Shown: positions 10,054-18,662 of the stretch, piece after piece
Layout: each line of letters begins with the position of its first letter
How positions within the stretch are numbered: the stretch's first letter is position 1
From: Streptomyces sp. A2-16
GTDB taxonomy: Bacteria > Actinomycetota > Actinomycetes > Streptomycetales > Streptomycetaceae
Assembly (NCBI RefSeq): GCF_018128905.1
Contig: NZ_CP063808.1
Location: forward strand, 2,790,001-2,854,000
Length of the DNA stretch: 64,000 nucleotides
Reading direction: 5' to 3'
Notes under the pieces: model-generated
Database searches by the model: none
The model's input: only the letters and a program-made list of their open reading frames with translations
What the model was told of the DNA's origin: nothing
Translations under genes and position numbers: made by a program

Positions 10054-10305
10054 ATGGTGCGCACCCCTCTCACTCCCGAAGAACGCGAACGCGGCGAGCG
10101 GCTCGGCCGGCTGCTGCGCGAGGCCCGCGGCGGCCGCAGCATGACGGAGGTCGCGGCGACCGCCGGGATCTCCGCGGAGACCCTCCGGAAGATCGAGACC
10201 GGGCGGGCTCCGACCCCGGCGTTCTTCACGGTGGCCGCGCTCGCCCGGGCGCTCGGGCTGTCCATGGACGAGCTGGCCGGACTGTGCGAGTTGGCGGGTG
10301 TGTGA
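10054..10305 (+). CDS. Small XRE-family helix-turn-helix regulator, 83 aa
   Basis: This single-domain Cro/C1-type DNA-binding protein has its helix-turn-helix at about residues 30-55 (TEVAATAGISAETLRKIETG), followed by the conserved helices (FFTVAALARALGLSMDEL). There is no effector domain. It starts without a Shine-Dalgarno sequence, seven bases from a TAGAAT -10 box, so it is probably translated from a leaderless message. The arrangement with map and the shared palindrome suggests autoregulation and control of map, which is inferred from geometry only. Confidence 0.88.
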   Translation: MVRTPLTPEERERGERLGRLLREARGGRSMTEVAATAGISAETLRKIETGRAPTPAFFTVAALARALGLSMDELAGLCELAGV

Positions 10306-10405
10306 CGGGAGTTCGCTCACCGGCCGGGACCCGGACATGAGGCTCCTGCTGCTCCTTTGAAAACTGTCCGTAGCCCGTTCGTAACACTGCTGGTGTTGCC
10401 TTACG

Positions 10406-10423
10406 GACCGGAGTGCTCCGGTC
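10406..10423. promoter_or_regulatory. Perfect 18-bp operator-like palindrome GACCGGAG-tg-CTCCGGTC
   Basis: Two perfect 8-base arms are separated by two bases, the architecture of TetR-type operators. The site ends 17 bases before the ATG of the 632-residue protein, just upstream of its GGGAGTTGAG ribosome binding region. A second short inverted repeat (AACAC/GTGTT, 10383-10397) lies just upstream. No TetR gene is in the neighbourhood. Confidence 0.5.
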
Positions 10424-10439
10424 TAACGGGAGTTGAGCG

Positions 10440-12338
10440 ATGGCAGTGGATCAACTCCCGGGTCGGATGCGGGAGTTCGTGGCCTACCTGGAGGGTCTGC
10501 TGGCGCGCCTGGATCAGGGCGCCGGCTGGTGCGCGGTGTTCTGGCAGCGCGACCCGGACGGTATGCAGGCCTGCCTCGAAGGTCGCGAAGTGCCGCCCTG
10601 GGACGTGGTCGAGGCGCTCCTGCAGGACCTGGCCGCGCAGTACGGCCACGAGGTGGCCCACGGCGAGGCGGAGCGGGGCCGCCCGCTGCACTCGGCCGCC
10701 CAAGCTGCTTACGACGCCCGGCCCGGCGGCCGGGACGCCCTCGGCGATCGCTTCGACGTCATGCTCCGCGAACAGCGCTATGCCGCGGAACGGCAGGCCG
10801 AACTGGGCCGCCGGCTCACCACCGCCACCACCCGGGAGGAGGCCGACGCCATCCGCCTGGACCTCGCCTGGGCCCGCGACGACCACGAGCGCGCGGTCCG
10901 CCGCTGCGCCGAACTCCAGTCCAGGATGGCCGAGTTGGACCGCCGCACGATGGGCGACCGGGCCGACGTGACCCGAGGCGGGCAAGCGGGGAACACCGGG
11001 ATGTTCCACCGGGGCCGAGCCGGGGACGCAGGGGCGTTCCGGGGGACGTACGGGGACGGAGGACCGGGGGACCACGCGTGGTCCGACGATCAGGTGAGCC
11101 GGGGCGGCTCCGGGACCGCCCACGGATCCGGCGGACGCGGAGACGATGGCCGAGCCGGCGGCATTCGCGCAGGTGTCTGGCAGGGTGGCGGCGGTCGTGC
11201 GGGGGACGGCCAGGGCTCGGGGACCGGTCCCGGCGGCGCCCCCGGTACAGGTTTCCCGGACATGCCCCAGCAGCGCGGCACCCTCTCGGCGGCCGTGGAG
11301 TCGGCCCGCGGCGGTTCCGCGTCGCAGCGCCCCGCCCCCGGCGCGGCCGCCGGACCAGGACCCGCCGAAGGGGCCCGCTCCGGCCACGGCACGCAGCCGA
11401 CGGCACCCGACGACACCGTCCGCCCCGCCCACGGCACGCACCGGCCGATCGAGGCCGACGCGTTCGACCGGGCGTACGGCCCGCAGCAGACGCCGACCGC
11501 GACCGACCCCGCCGGTCAGGCCCCGCGCACCGACACACGGCCCGACCCCACCCGACCCGCACCCCCCGCCGCCGAGCCGCCGCAGGCCTCCGCGTCCAAG
11601 CAGCGCAAGCGTCGCCGTGGCAGTGCTCGATTCGCCGGGATGGGGGAGGCGGAGGCCGATCCCGTCGTCGTACCCCCGACCGCCCCCGCACCGGAGCTGC
11701 CCGCCGCGCCCGCCGCGCGGGGCCGTACTCCGCGTGGAGCGCGTTTCGCCGGTGCGGCCGACGACGTGCGCCCGCAGGCGCAGAGTGAGCCGAGCGCTGC
11801 CGACGGCGCAACGGCGCGGCGGGAGACCGCCGAGACGGTTGCGGCGCTGGTGCGGCTGCGTTCCGAGGGGCGCACCGGTGAGGCGCACGCTCTGCTCGTC
11901 GAGGCCGCCCACTGGCCCGCCGACCGTTTCCCGCTGCTCGCCGCTGAGCTGCAGCACGCCGGCCTCGGCGCCGACTGGGCGACCCTGCTGTGGGAGGCCG
12001 CCTCACTGCCCGCCGATCGGCTGGTGGCCGCAGCGGACGCGCTCGTGGCCGCCGGACGGAGTGCGGACGGGGAGCAGATCCTGAGGCAGGGCGTGGCACG
12101 GCCCGCGGGCGAGATCGGCGCGGCCGTGCTCGCCCTGGTCGCCGACGGCCGCCGCCGTGAGGTCACCGCGCTCCTGGACGCCTACGTCCGCGTCCGTACC
12201 CCCGAGGAGGCCGCCCGCAGTGCCGAGCCCGGCCCGCGGACCCTGGTCCCCCTGCTCCTGGAAGCCGCGAAGGGTGTCTCGCAGGAGCGTCACTGGGACC
12301 TGGTGCACGCCCTGCGTGTCGCCGGATTCTCCGCCTGA
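10440..12338 (+). CDS. 632-aa protein: helical N-domain, long disordered linker, helical-repeat C-domain
   Basis: Residues 1-170 form a mostly helical domain containing a region that looks like a degenerate DNA-binding helix pair (MQACLEGREVPPWDVVEALL) followed by a coiled-coil-like stretch (AERQAELGRR to MAELDRR). Residues 175-465 are low-complexity Gly/Asp/Pro/Ala/Thr with basic patches (KQRKRRRG), certainly disordered. Residues 465-632 form repeated helical hairpins (ALVRLRSEGRTGEAHALLVE, LLWEAASLPADRLVAAADAL), resembling TPR/HEAT-like repeats. There is no signal peptide or membrane segment. I recognise the general architecture from uncharacterised Streptomyces proteins; the function is unknown, possibly a scaffold. 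Confidence 0.8.
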   Translation: MAVDQLPGRMREFVAYLEGLLARLDQGAGWCAVFWQRDPDGMQACLEGREVPPWDVVEALLQDLAAQYGHEVAHGEAERGRPLHSAAQAAYDARPGGRDALGDRFDVMLREQRYAAERQAELGRRLTTATTREEADAIRLDLAWARDDHERAVRRCAELQSRMAELDRRTMGDRADVTRGGQAGNTGMFHRGRAGDAGAFRGTYGDGGPGDHAWSDDQVSRGGSGTAHGSGGRGDDGRAGGIRAGVWQGGGGRAGDGQGSGTGPGGAPGTGFPDMPQQRGTLSAAVESARGGSASQRPAPGAAAGPGPAEGARSGHGTQPTAPDDTVRPAHGTHRPIEADAFDRAYGPQQTPTATDPAGQAPRTDTRPDPTRPAPPAAEPPQASASKQRKRRRGSARFAGMGEAEADPVVVPPTAPAPELPAAPAARGRTPRGARFAGAADDVRPQAQSEPSAADGATARRETAETVAALVRLRSEGRTGEAHALLVEAAHWPADRFPLLAAELQHAGLGADWATLLWEAASLPADRLVAAADALVAAGRSADGEQILRQGVARPAGEIGAAVLALVADGRRREVTALLDAYVRVRTPEEAARSAEPGPRTLVPLLLEAAKGVSQERHWDLVHALRVAGFSA

Positions 12339-12460
12339 CAGGTCCGCCGCAAACCCGCTGACCGGGCACGTCACTCCTCCACTGGAGTGTGAAACGTGAT
12401 CGACTTCGCGGGTTAACGACGATGGTCTTGGCAAGCCTGTCCAGGAGGCTTACGTTCGTC

Positions 12461-12490
12461 CCTCTACGGCCCCTTCTACGGGCGTAGAGG
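12461..12490. promoter_or_regulatory. Inverted repeat CCTCTACG-n14-CGTAGAGG before the pyrimidine cluster
   Basis: Eight-base perfect arms flank a 14-base spacer that itself contains another CTACG. The site ends 28 bases before the first nitrilase ATG and just upstream of its AAGGAG ribosome binding site. It is a candidate binding site for the PucR-type regulator encoded within the cluster (inference). Confidence 0.4.
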
Positions 12491-12518
12491 CTCTGACGTC
12501 CCGCCGAAGGAGCAGCTC

Positions 12519-13361
12519 ATGGCCAACGTCGTACGTGCCGCTCTGGTCCAGGCCACCTGGACCGGCGACACCGAGTCCATGGTGGCGAAACACGAGGAGC
12601 ACGCCCGCGAGGCGGCCCGACAGGGCGCGAAGATCATCGGGTTCCAGGAAGTGTTCAACGCCCCCTACTTCTGCCAGGTCCAGGAACCGGAGCACTACCG
12701 CTGGGCCGAACCGGTGCCCGACGGCCCCACCACGAGTCGTATGCAGGAACTCGCCCGCGAGACCGGCATGGTGATCGTCGTGCCGGTGTTCGAGGTCGAG
12801 CAGTCCGGCTTCTACTACAACACCGCGGTCGTGATCGACGCCGACGGCACCGTCCTCGGCAAGTACCGCAAGCACCACATCCCGCAGGTCAAGGGCTTCT
12901 GGGAGAAGTACTACTTCAAGCCCGGCAACCTCGGCTGGCCGGTCTTCGACACCGCCGTCGGCAAGGTCGGCGTCTACATCTGCTACGACCGCCACTTCCC
13001 CGAGGGCTGGCGGCAGCTCGGCCTGAACGGCGCCCAGCTCGTCTACAACCCGTCCGCCACGCACCGGGGCCTGTCGTCCCACCTGTGGCGCCTGGAGCAG
13101 CCCGCGGCCGCCGTCGCCAACGAGTACTTCGTCGCCGCGATCAACCGGGTCGGTGTCGAGGAGTACGGCGACAACGACTTCTACGGGACGTCGTACTTCG
13201 TCGACCCGCGCGGCCAGTTCGTCGGGGACACGGCGAGCGACAAGGAGGAGGAACTGCTCGTCCGCGACCTGGACTTCGACCTCATCGAAGAAGTGCGGCA
13301 GCAGTGGGCGTTCTACCGCGACCGCCGCCCCGACGCCTACGAAGGGCTGGTGCAGCCGTGA
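12519..13361 (+). CDS. Nitrilase-superfamily amidohydrolase (beta-ureidopropionase / N-carbamoyl amidase type), copy 1
   Basis: This 280-residue carbon-nitrogen hydrolase probably hydrolyses N-carbamoyl-beta-alanine or N-carbamoyl amino acids to amino acid, CO2 and ammonia. The Glu-Lys-Cys triad is present: Glu44 in FQEVF, Lys118 in GKYRKHHIP and Cys155 in YICYDRHFPE. A strong AAGGAG site precedes the ATG. The stop overlaps the GTG of the aminotransferase gene by four bases, indicating translational coupling. A close paralogue lies at 16383-17225, roughly two-thirds identical by eye. The neighbouring dihydropyrimidinase supports a role in step three of reductive pyrimidine or hydantoin degradation. 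Confidence 0.92.
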   Translation: MANVVRAALVQATWTGDTESMVAKHEEHAREAARQGAKIIGFQEVFNAPYFCQVQEPEHYRWAEPVPDGPTTSRMQELARETGMVIVVPVFEVEQSGFYYNTAVVIDADGTVLGKYRKHHIPQVKGFWEKYYFKPGNLGWPVFDTAVGKVGVYICYDRHFPEGWRQLGLNGAQLVYNPSATHRGLSSHLWRLEQPAAAVANEYFVAAINRVGVEEYGDNDFYGTSYFVDPRGQFVGDTASDKEEELLVRDLDFDLIEEVRQQWAFYRDRRPDAYEGLVQP

Positions 13362-14647
13362 CCGAGGACCTGCTGGGACGTCACCGGGCCGTCCTGCCCG
13401 ACTGGCTCGCCCTCTACTACGAGAACCCGCTGGAGATCACGCACGGCGAGGGCCGGCACGTGTGGGACTCCGAGGGCAACAAGTACCTCGACTTCTTCGG
13501 CGGCATCCTGACCACGATGACCGCGCACGCCCTGCCCGAGATCACCAAGGCGGTGAGCGAACAGGCCGGGCGGATCATCCACTCCTCGACCCTGTACCTG
13601 AACCGGCCGATGGTCGAACTCGCCGAGCGCATCGCCCAGTTGTCCGGCATCCCGGATGCCCGGGTCTTCTTCACCACCTCCGGCACCGAGGCCAACGACA
13701 CCGCCCTGCTGCTCGCCACGACCCACCGCCGCAGCAACACGATCCTGGCGATGCGCAACAGCTACCACGGCCGCTCCTTCAGCGCGGTCGGCATCACCGG
13801 CAACCGCGGCTGGTCGCCCACCTCGCTGTCCCCGCTGCAGACGCTGTACGTCCACGGCGGAGTGCGCACCCGCGGCCCGTACGCCTCCCTCGGCGACGAC
13901 GACTTCATCGCGGCCTGCGTCGACGACCTCGAGGACCTGCTCGGCCACACCCGCCCGCCCGCCGCCCTGATCGCCGAGCCGATCCAGGGCGTAGGCGGCT
14001 TCACCTCCCCGCCCGACGGCCTCTACGCCGCCTTCCGCGAGGTGCTGAACGAGCGGGGCATCCTGTGGATCGCCGACGAGGTGCAGACCGGCTGGGGCCG
14101 CACCGGCGACCACTTCTGGGGCTGGCAGGCGCACGGGCAGTCGGGCCCGCCGGACATCCTCACCTTCGCCAAGGGCATCGGCAACGGCATGTCCATCGGC
14201 GGGGTCGTGGCCCGCGCCGAGATCATGAACTGCCTGGACTCCAACAGCATTTCGACCTTCGGCGGCACCCAGATCACCATGGCCGCCGGCCTCGCCAACC
14301 TGACGTACCTCCTGGAACACGACCTGCAGGGCAACGCCCGGCGGGTCGGCGGACTGCTCATCGAGCGGCTGCGGGCGGTCGCCGCGCAGGTTCCGGGTGT
14401 ACGGGAGGTGCGCGGGCGCGGTCTGATGCTCGGCGTCGAGCTGGTCAGGCCCGGCACCGACGAGGCCGACCCACAGGCCGCGTCCGCCGTGCTGGAGGCC
14501 GCGCGCGCCGAGGGGCTGCTGCTCGGCAAGGGCGGCGGACACAACACCAGCGCCCTCAGGATCGCCCCGCCCCTGTCCCTGACCGTCGCGGAGGCCGAGG
14601 AGGGCGCCGCGATCCTCGAACACGCTCTGAGGAGCACCATCCAGTAG
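13358..14647 (+). CDS. Class III PLP-dependent aminotransferase (beta-alanine/omega-amino acid type)
   Basis: The GTG at 13358 overlaps the preceding stop (GTGA), giving a 429-residue protein. It has the features of fold-type I class III transaminases: VFFTTSGTEAND (cofactor phosphate binding), NSYHGRS, the Asp of WIADEVQTGWGR that contacts the pyridine nitrogen, and Schiff-base Lys in TFAKGIGNG. In this context it most likely moves the amino group of beta-alanine or beta-aminoisobutyrate, the products of the ureidopropionase step, to pyruvate or 2-oxoglutarate. It resembles the AGXT2-like branch. The exact amino donor cannot be told from sequence. Confidence 0.92.
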   Translation: MTEDLLGRHRAVLPDWLALYYENPLEITHGEGRHVWDSEGNKYLDFFGGILTTMTAHALPEITKAVSEQAGRIIHSSTLYLNRPMVELAERIAQLSGIPDARVFFTTSGTEANDTALLLATTHRRSNTILAMRNSYHGRSFSAVGITGNRGWSPTSLSPLQTLYVHGGVRTRGPYASLGDDDFIAACVDDLEDLLGHTRPPAALIAEPIQGVGGFTSPPDGLYAAFREVLNERGILWIADEVQTGWGRTGDHFWGWQAHGQSGPPDILTFAKGIGNGMSIGGVVARAEIMNCLDSNSISTFGGTQITMAAGLANLTYLLEHDLQGNARRVGGLLIERLRAVAAQVPGVREVRGRGLMLGVELVRPGTDEADPQAASAVLEAARAEGLLLGKGGGHNTSALRIAPPLSLTVAEAEEGAAILEHALRSTIQ

Positions 14648-14670
14648 GTCCACAGCGAGGGAACACCGTC

Positions 14671-16227
14671 ATGAGCACCACCTTGGAGCCCCTGGAGTCC
14701 CTGGAGCCGACCCTGTCGGTCCGTCAGGTCCTCATGCTCGAACGGGTCCTGGCCGGGGAGCCCGAGGTGGTGGCCGGTGCCGGCCAGCTCGACCGCGCCG
14801 TGCGCTGGGTGCACGTGGCCGAGGCCGCCGACGTCGGTGTGATGCTCAGCGGCGGCGAGATGGTCCTCACCACCGGCGTGCTGCTCGCCGGTGACGAGAA
14901 CAAGCAGGCCGAGTACATCCAGTCCCTGCACCGCGCGGAGGCCGCGGCCGTGGTCCTCGGACTCGGCCGAGCCTTCCCGGCCCCGCCGGACGTGATGCGC
15001 CGGGCCGCCGAGCGCTGCGGGCTGCCCATGGTCGTCCTGCACCGACCCTTCCCCTTCGCGGAGTTGACGGAAGAGGTCCAGGCCCGTCTGGTGCGACGGA
15101 AGTTCGCCGCCGTGAGCATGTCCGAGGCCGTCCGCACCGCCCTCACCGGACTCATCACCGCGGGCGCCCCGCTCCAGCACCTGCTGGACGAGATCGCCCA
15201 CCACAGCGGCTGCCCCGTCGTCGTCACCAACCTCGCCCACCGGGTCCTCGCCACCGCCGGGGAGCGGTCCGCGGTCGACGACGTGCTGCGCGACTGGGAG
15301 CGCATCGCCCGCCAGGCCGGCGGCAGCGAGGGCGACGGCTGGATCCGCGCCGAACTGGGCGGGCGCGGCGAGCGCTGGGGCCAGATCATGCTGTGCGGCT
15401 ACCGCGGCGACACCGCCACCGGCCGCCTCCTCGCCGACCGCGCCGCCGAGGCCCTCGTCCTGCACCGCATGCTCGGCGGGACCTCCGCCCACACCTGGGA
15501 GGAACAGTCCGCGCAGAGCCTGCTGACCGACCTGGTCAGCGGGGTCGTACCGGCGAGGCAGCTGCTGCCCCGGGCGCGGGCGGCCGGACTGCCCGTCAAC
15601 CGGCGCACCTTCGTGCCGCTCGTCGTACGGGACGGTGATCCCGCCGAACTCGACCGGGTGCTAAGGCTGTTGGGGCTGCCGGGCATCGTCGCCGAACTCG
15701 CCGACGGGGCCACCGCCGTCCTGCTGAGCCTGGCCCGGGACCAGGACGCCACGGTGCTCACGGCCAACTTCGCGGCCCGGCTGACGGGGACGGTGGTGGC
15801 CGCGGCCGATCCCCGTACCGCCTGGGACGACGTGCCCGCCGGTATGCGCGAGGCCCGGCATGTCGCCGACGCCGTCGCCTCCGGAGTACTCGACCTCCCG
15901 GCCGTCGTACGCCTCAAGGACGTCCATCTGCGCGGCCTGATACGGCTGCTGCGCGACGACCCGCATGTGCAGTCCTTCGCGGAGCGCGAGCTGGACGGGC
16001 TGCTGTGCGACTCGGGGCCGGGAGAGGGGCTGCTCGCTGTCCTGCGGACGTACCTCGCCACCGGCCGCAACAAGTCCCGCACCGCCCAGCTCCACCACGT
16101 CTCCCGCCCCGCGCTGTACCGGCGGCTGGAGGCGATACAGGGCCGGCTGGGCGTCGACCTCGACGACTTCGAGCAGGCGGCCTCGGTGCACATCGCGCTC
16201 CTCGCGCACGACGCGCAACAGAGCTGA
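14671..16227 (+). CDS. PucR-family transcriptional regulator, 518 aa
   Basis: The N-terminal PucR ligand-sensing domain spans about residues 15-130 (LSVRQVLML, RAVRWVHVAE, GEMVLTTGVLL), a variable central region follows, and the C-terminus is a PucR-type HTH_30 domain (LRTYLATGRNKSRTAQLHHV, LYRRLEAIQGRLG). Such proteins regulate purine, hydantoin and GABA catabolism in response to pathway metabolites. It is co-directional with the catabolic genes and sits between the first nitrilase/aminotransferase pair and the second nitrilase. It is the obvious candidate to control the cluster, perhaps through the repeats at 12461-12490 and 16278-16320. The start at 14671 has only a weak Shine-Dalgarno sequence (GCGAGGGAA). 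Confidence 0.92.
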   Translation: MSTTLEPLESLEPTLSVRQVLMLERVLAGEPEVVAGAGQLDRAVRWVHVAEAADVGVMLSGGEMVLTTGVLLAGDENKQAEYIQSLHRAEAAAVVLGLGRAFPAPPDVMRRAAERCGLPMVVLHRPFPFAELTEEVQARLVRRKFAAVSMSEAVRTALTGLITAGAPLQHLLDEIAHHSGCPVVVTNLAHRVLATAGERSAVDDVLRDWERIARQAGGSEGDGWIRAELGGRGERWGQIMLCGYRGDTATGRLLADRAAEALVLHRMLGGTSAHTWEEQSAQSLLTDLVSGVVPARQLLPRARAAGLPVNRRTFVPLVVRDGDPAELDRVLRLLGLPGIVAELADGATAVLLSLARDQDATVLTANFAARLTGTVVAAADPRTAWDDVPAGMREARHVADAVASGVLDLPAVVRLKDVHLRGLIRLLRDDPHVQSFAERELDGLLCDSGPGEGLLAVLRTYLATGRNKSRTAQLHHVSRPALYRRLEAIQGRLGVDLDDFEQAASVHIALLAHDAQQS

Positions 16228-16277
16228 AACATGCCACGACCTGGGAAAACGGCGGTGAAACATGGGCTCACGAGAGG

Positions 16278-16320
16278 GTGACACCGTGGCACGCCGTGCG
16301 CCCGCAGACGTGACACCGTG
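16278..16320. promoter_or_regulatory. Two 11-bp direct repeats GTGACACCGTG, 32 bp apart
   Basis: Exact copies lie at 16278-16288 and 16310-16320, about three helical turns apart, in the 155-base gap before the second nitrilase gene. A possible -10 box (TAGTCT) follows about 30 bases later. The arrangement suggests an activator bound on one DNA face and an internal promoter for the second half of the cluster. Confidence 0.45.
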
Positions 16321-16382
16321 CAACTCAAAGCCCGTTTTCGGACTTCCTAGTCTTCTCGCACACCGAGTGACCGGAGGTCCCG

Positions 16383-17225
16383 ATGAGCAGAGTGATTCGT
16401 GCCGCCCTCTTCCAGACCGCGTGGACGGGCGACAAGGAGTCGATGATCCAGGTACACGAGCAGGCGGCCCGGGACGCGGCCGCGCAGGGTGCTCAGGTCC
16501 TGTGCTTCCAGGAGCTGTTCTACGGGCCGTACTTCTGCCAGGTCCAGGACAAGGCGTTCTACGAGTACGCCGAACAGATCCCGGACGGCCCCATCGTCAA
16601 GCGCTTCCAGTCGCTGGCGAAGGAGTTGGGCATCGTCCTGATCCTGCCGATGTACGAGGAGGAGCAACCCGGCGTCCTCTACAACACCGCCGCCGTGATC
16701 GACGCGGACGGCTCGTACCTCGGCAAGTACCGCAAGCACCACATCCCCCAAGTGCCCGGATTCTGGGAGAAGTTCTACTTCCGCCCCGGCAATCTGGGGT
16801 GGCCGATCTTCGACACCAAGGTCGGGAGGATCGGTGTGTACATCTGCTACGACCGCCACTTCCCGGAGGGCTGGCGGGCGTTGGGCCTCGCGGGTGCCGA
16901 GATCGTCTTCAACCCGTCGGCCACCTCGCGGGGGCTGTCCGCGTACCTGTGGCAGCTGGAGCAGCCGGCCGCGGCCGTCGCCAACGAGTACTTCGTCGGC
17001 GCGATCAACCGCGTGGGCGTGGAGGAGCTGGGCGACAACGACTTCTACGGGACGACGTACTTCGTCGACCCGGAGGCGCAGTTCGTGGGCGAGGTGGCCA
17101 GCGACAAGGAGACCGAACTCGTCGTCCGCGACCTGGACATGGCCAAGCTGCGGGAAGTGCGCGACCGCTGGCAGTTCTACCGCGACCGCCGTCCCGACGC
17201 CTACCCGCCGCTGACCGCACCCTGA
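16383..17225 (+). CDS. Nitrilase-superfamily amidohydrolase (beta-ureidopropionase type), copy 2
   Basis: This paralogue of the gene at 12519 has the same length (280 residues) and the same triad (Glu44 in FQELF, Lys118 in GKYRKHHIP, Cys155 in YICYDRHFPE). The N-terminal half differs most (MYEEEQPGVLYNT against VFEVEQSGFYYNT), which may mean a different N-carbamoyl substrate. The start has ACCGGAGGT just upstream. It is followed after 31 bases by the dihydropyrimidinase gene, so this copy is more directly linked to dihydropyrimidine ring opening than copy 1. Confidence 0.92.
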   Translation: MSRVIRAALFQTAWTGDKESMIQVHEQAARDAAAQGAQVLCFQELFYGPYFCQVQDKAFYEYAEQIPDGPIVKRFQSLAKELGIVLILPMYEEEQPGVLYNTAAVIDADGSYLGKYRKHHIPQVPGFWEKFYFRPGNLGWPIFDTKVGRIGVYICYDRHFPEGWRALGLAGAEIVFNPSATSRGLSAYLWQLEQPAAAVANEYFVGAINRVGVEELGDNDFYGTTYFVDPEAQFVGEVASDKETELVVRDLDMAKLREVRDRWQFYRDRRPDAYPPLTAP

Positions 17226-17256
17226 CCGCACCAACCACCCCGGCAGGAGAGGGAAC

Positions 17257-18651
17257 ATGAGCAGCCGTACCGTCATCCGCGGTGGCCTCGTCATCACCGC
17301 GTCCGACGAGATCCACGCCGACGTGCTGATCGAGGACGGCCGCATCGCCGCCCTCGCCGTGCCCGGCACCCAGAGCTGGACCGCGGACCGCACGATCGAC
17401 GCCACCGGGAAGTACGTCATCCCCGGTGGCGTCGACGCCCACACCCACATGGAACTGCCCTTCGGCGGCACCTTCGCCTCCGACACCTTCGAGACCGGCA
17501 CCCGGGCCGCCGCCTGGGGCGGCACCACGACCATCGTCGACTTCGCGGTGCAGAGCGTCGGCCACACCCTGCGCGAGGGCCTGGACGCCTGGCACGCCAA
17601 GGCCGAGGGCAACTGCGCCATCGACTACGGCTTCCACATGATCGTCTCCGATGTGAACCAGGAGACGCTCAAGGAGATGGACCTGCTGGTGGCGGAGGGC
17701 GTGACCTCCTTCAAGCAGTTCATGGCCTACCCCGGCGTCTTCTACTCCGACGACGGCCAGATCCTGCGCGCCATGCAGCGCTCCGCCGAGAACGGCGGAC
17801 TGATCATGATGCACGCCGAGAACGGCATCGCGATCGACGTCCTGGTGGAGCAGGCACTGGCACGCGGCGAGACGGATCCGAGGTATCACGGGGAGGTCCG
17901 CAAGGCGCTCCTCGAGGCCGAGGCCACCCACCGTGCCATCAAGCTCGCGCAGGTCGCCGGCGCCCCCCTGTACGTCGTGCACGTCTCGGCCATGGAGGCA
18001 GTGGCCGAGCTGGCACGCGCGCGTGACGAGGGGCTCAACGTCTTCGGCGAGACCTGCCCGCAGTACCTGTTCCTGTCGACGGACAACCTCGCGGAGCCGG
18101 ACTTCGAGGGCGCGAAGTACGTGTGCAGCACGCCCCTGAGGCCCCGTGAGCACCAGGCGAAGCTGTGGCAGGGGCTCAGGACGAACGATCTCCAAGTCGT
18201 GTCGACCGATCACTGCCCCTTCTGCTTCGTGGGCCAGAAGGAGCTCGGCCGCGGCGACTTCTCGAAGATCCCCAACGGTCTGCCGGGCGTCGAGAACCGC
18301 ATGGACCTGCTCCACCAGGCCGTCGTCGACGGGCACATCACCCGCCGCCGCTGGATCGAGATCGCCTGCGCCACCCCGGCCCGGATGTTCGGCATGTACC
18401 CGAAGAAGGGCACCATCGCCCCCGGCGCCGACGCGGACGTCGTCATCTACGACCCGCACGCCGAACAGATCGTCTCCGCCGAGACCCACCACATGAACGT
18501 CGACTACTCGGCCTACGAGGGCAAGCGCCTCACGGGCCGGGTCGAGACGGTCCTCTCGCGCGGCGAACTCGTCATCACCGAGCGGGAGTACACCGGGCAC
18601 GCCGGGCACGGCACGTACACCCCCCGCTCCACCTGTCAGTACCTCAACTAG
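17257..18651 (+). CDS. hydA: Dihydropyrimidinase / D-hydantoinase
   Basis: This 464-residue cyclic amidohydrolase opens 5,6-dihydrouracil, dihydrothymine or hydantoins to N-carbamoyl amino acids. The binuclear metal site is complete: HTH in VDAHTHMELP, the carboxylated Lys in TSFKQFMAYPG, His in MMHAENG, His in YVVHVSAME and Asp in STDHCPF. The length matches the family. GGAGAGGGAAC precedes the ATG. It lies between the second nitrilase and an LLM oxidoreductase and provides the middle step of the reductive pyrimidine pathway. Substrate choice between dihydropyrimidines and hydantoins is not resolvable from sequence. Confidence 0.95.
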   Translation: MSSRTVIRGGLVITASDEIHADVLIEDGRIAALAVPGTQSWTADRTIDATGKYVIPGGVDAHTHMELPFGGTFASDTFETGTRAAAWGGTTTIVDFAVQSVGHTLREGLDAWHAKAEGNCAIDYGFHMIVSDVNQETLKEMDLLVAEGVTSFKQFMAYPGVFYSDDGQILRAMQRSAENGGLIMMHAENGIAIDVLVEQALARGETDPRYHGEVRKALLEAEATHRAIKLAQVAGAPLYVVHVSAMEAVAELARARDEGLNVFGETCPQYLFLSTDNLAEPDFEGAKYVCSTPLRPREHQAKLWQGLRTNDLQVVSTDHCPFCFVGQKELGRGDFSKIPNGLPGVENRMDLLHQAVVDGHITRRRWIEIACATPARMFGMYPKKGTIAPGADADVVIYDPHAEQIVSAETHHMNVDYSAYEGKRLTGRVETVLSRGELVITEREYTGHAGHGTYTPRSTCQYLN

Positions 18652-18662
18652 GAGTGGCGCCC

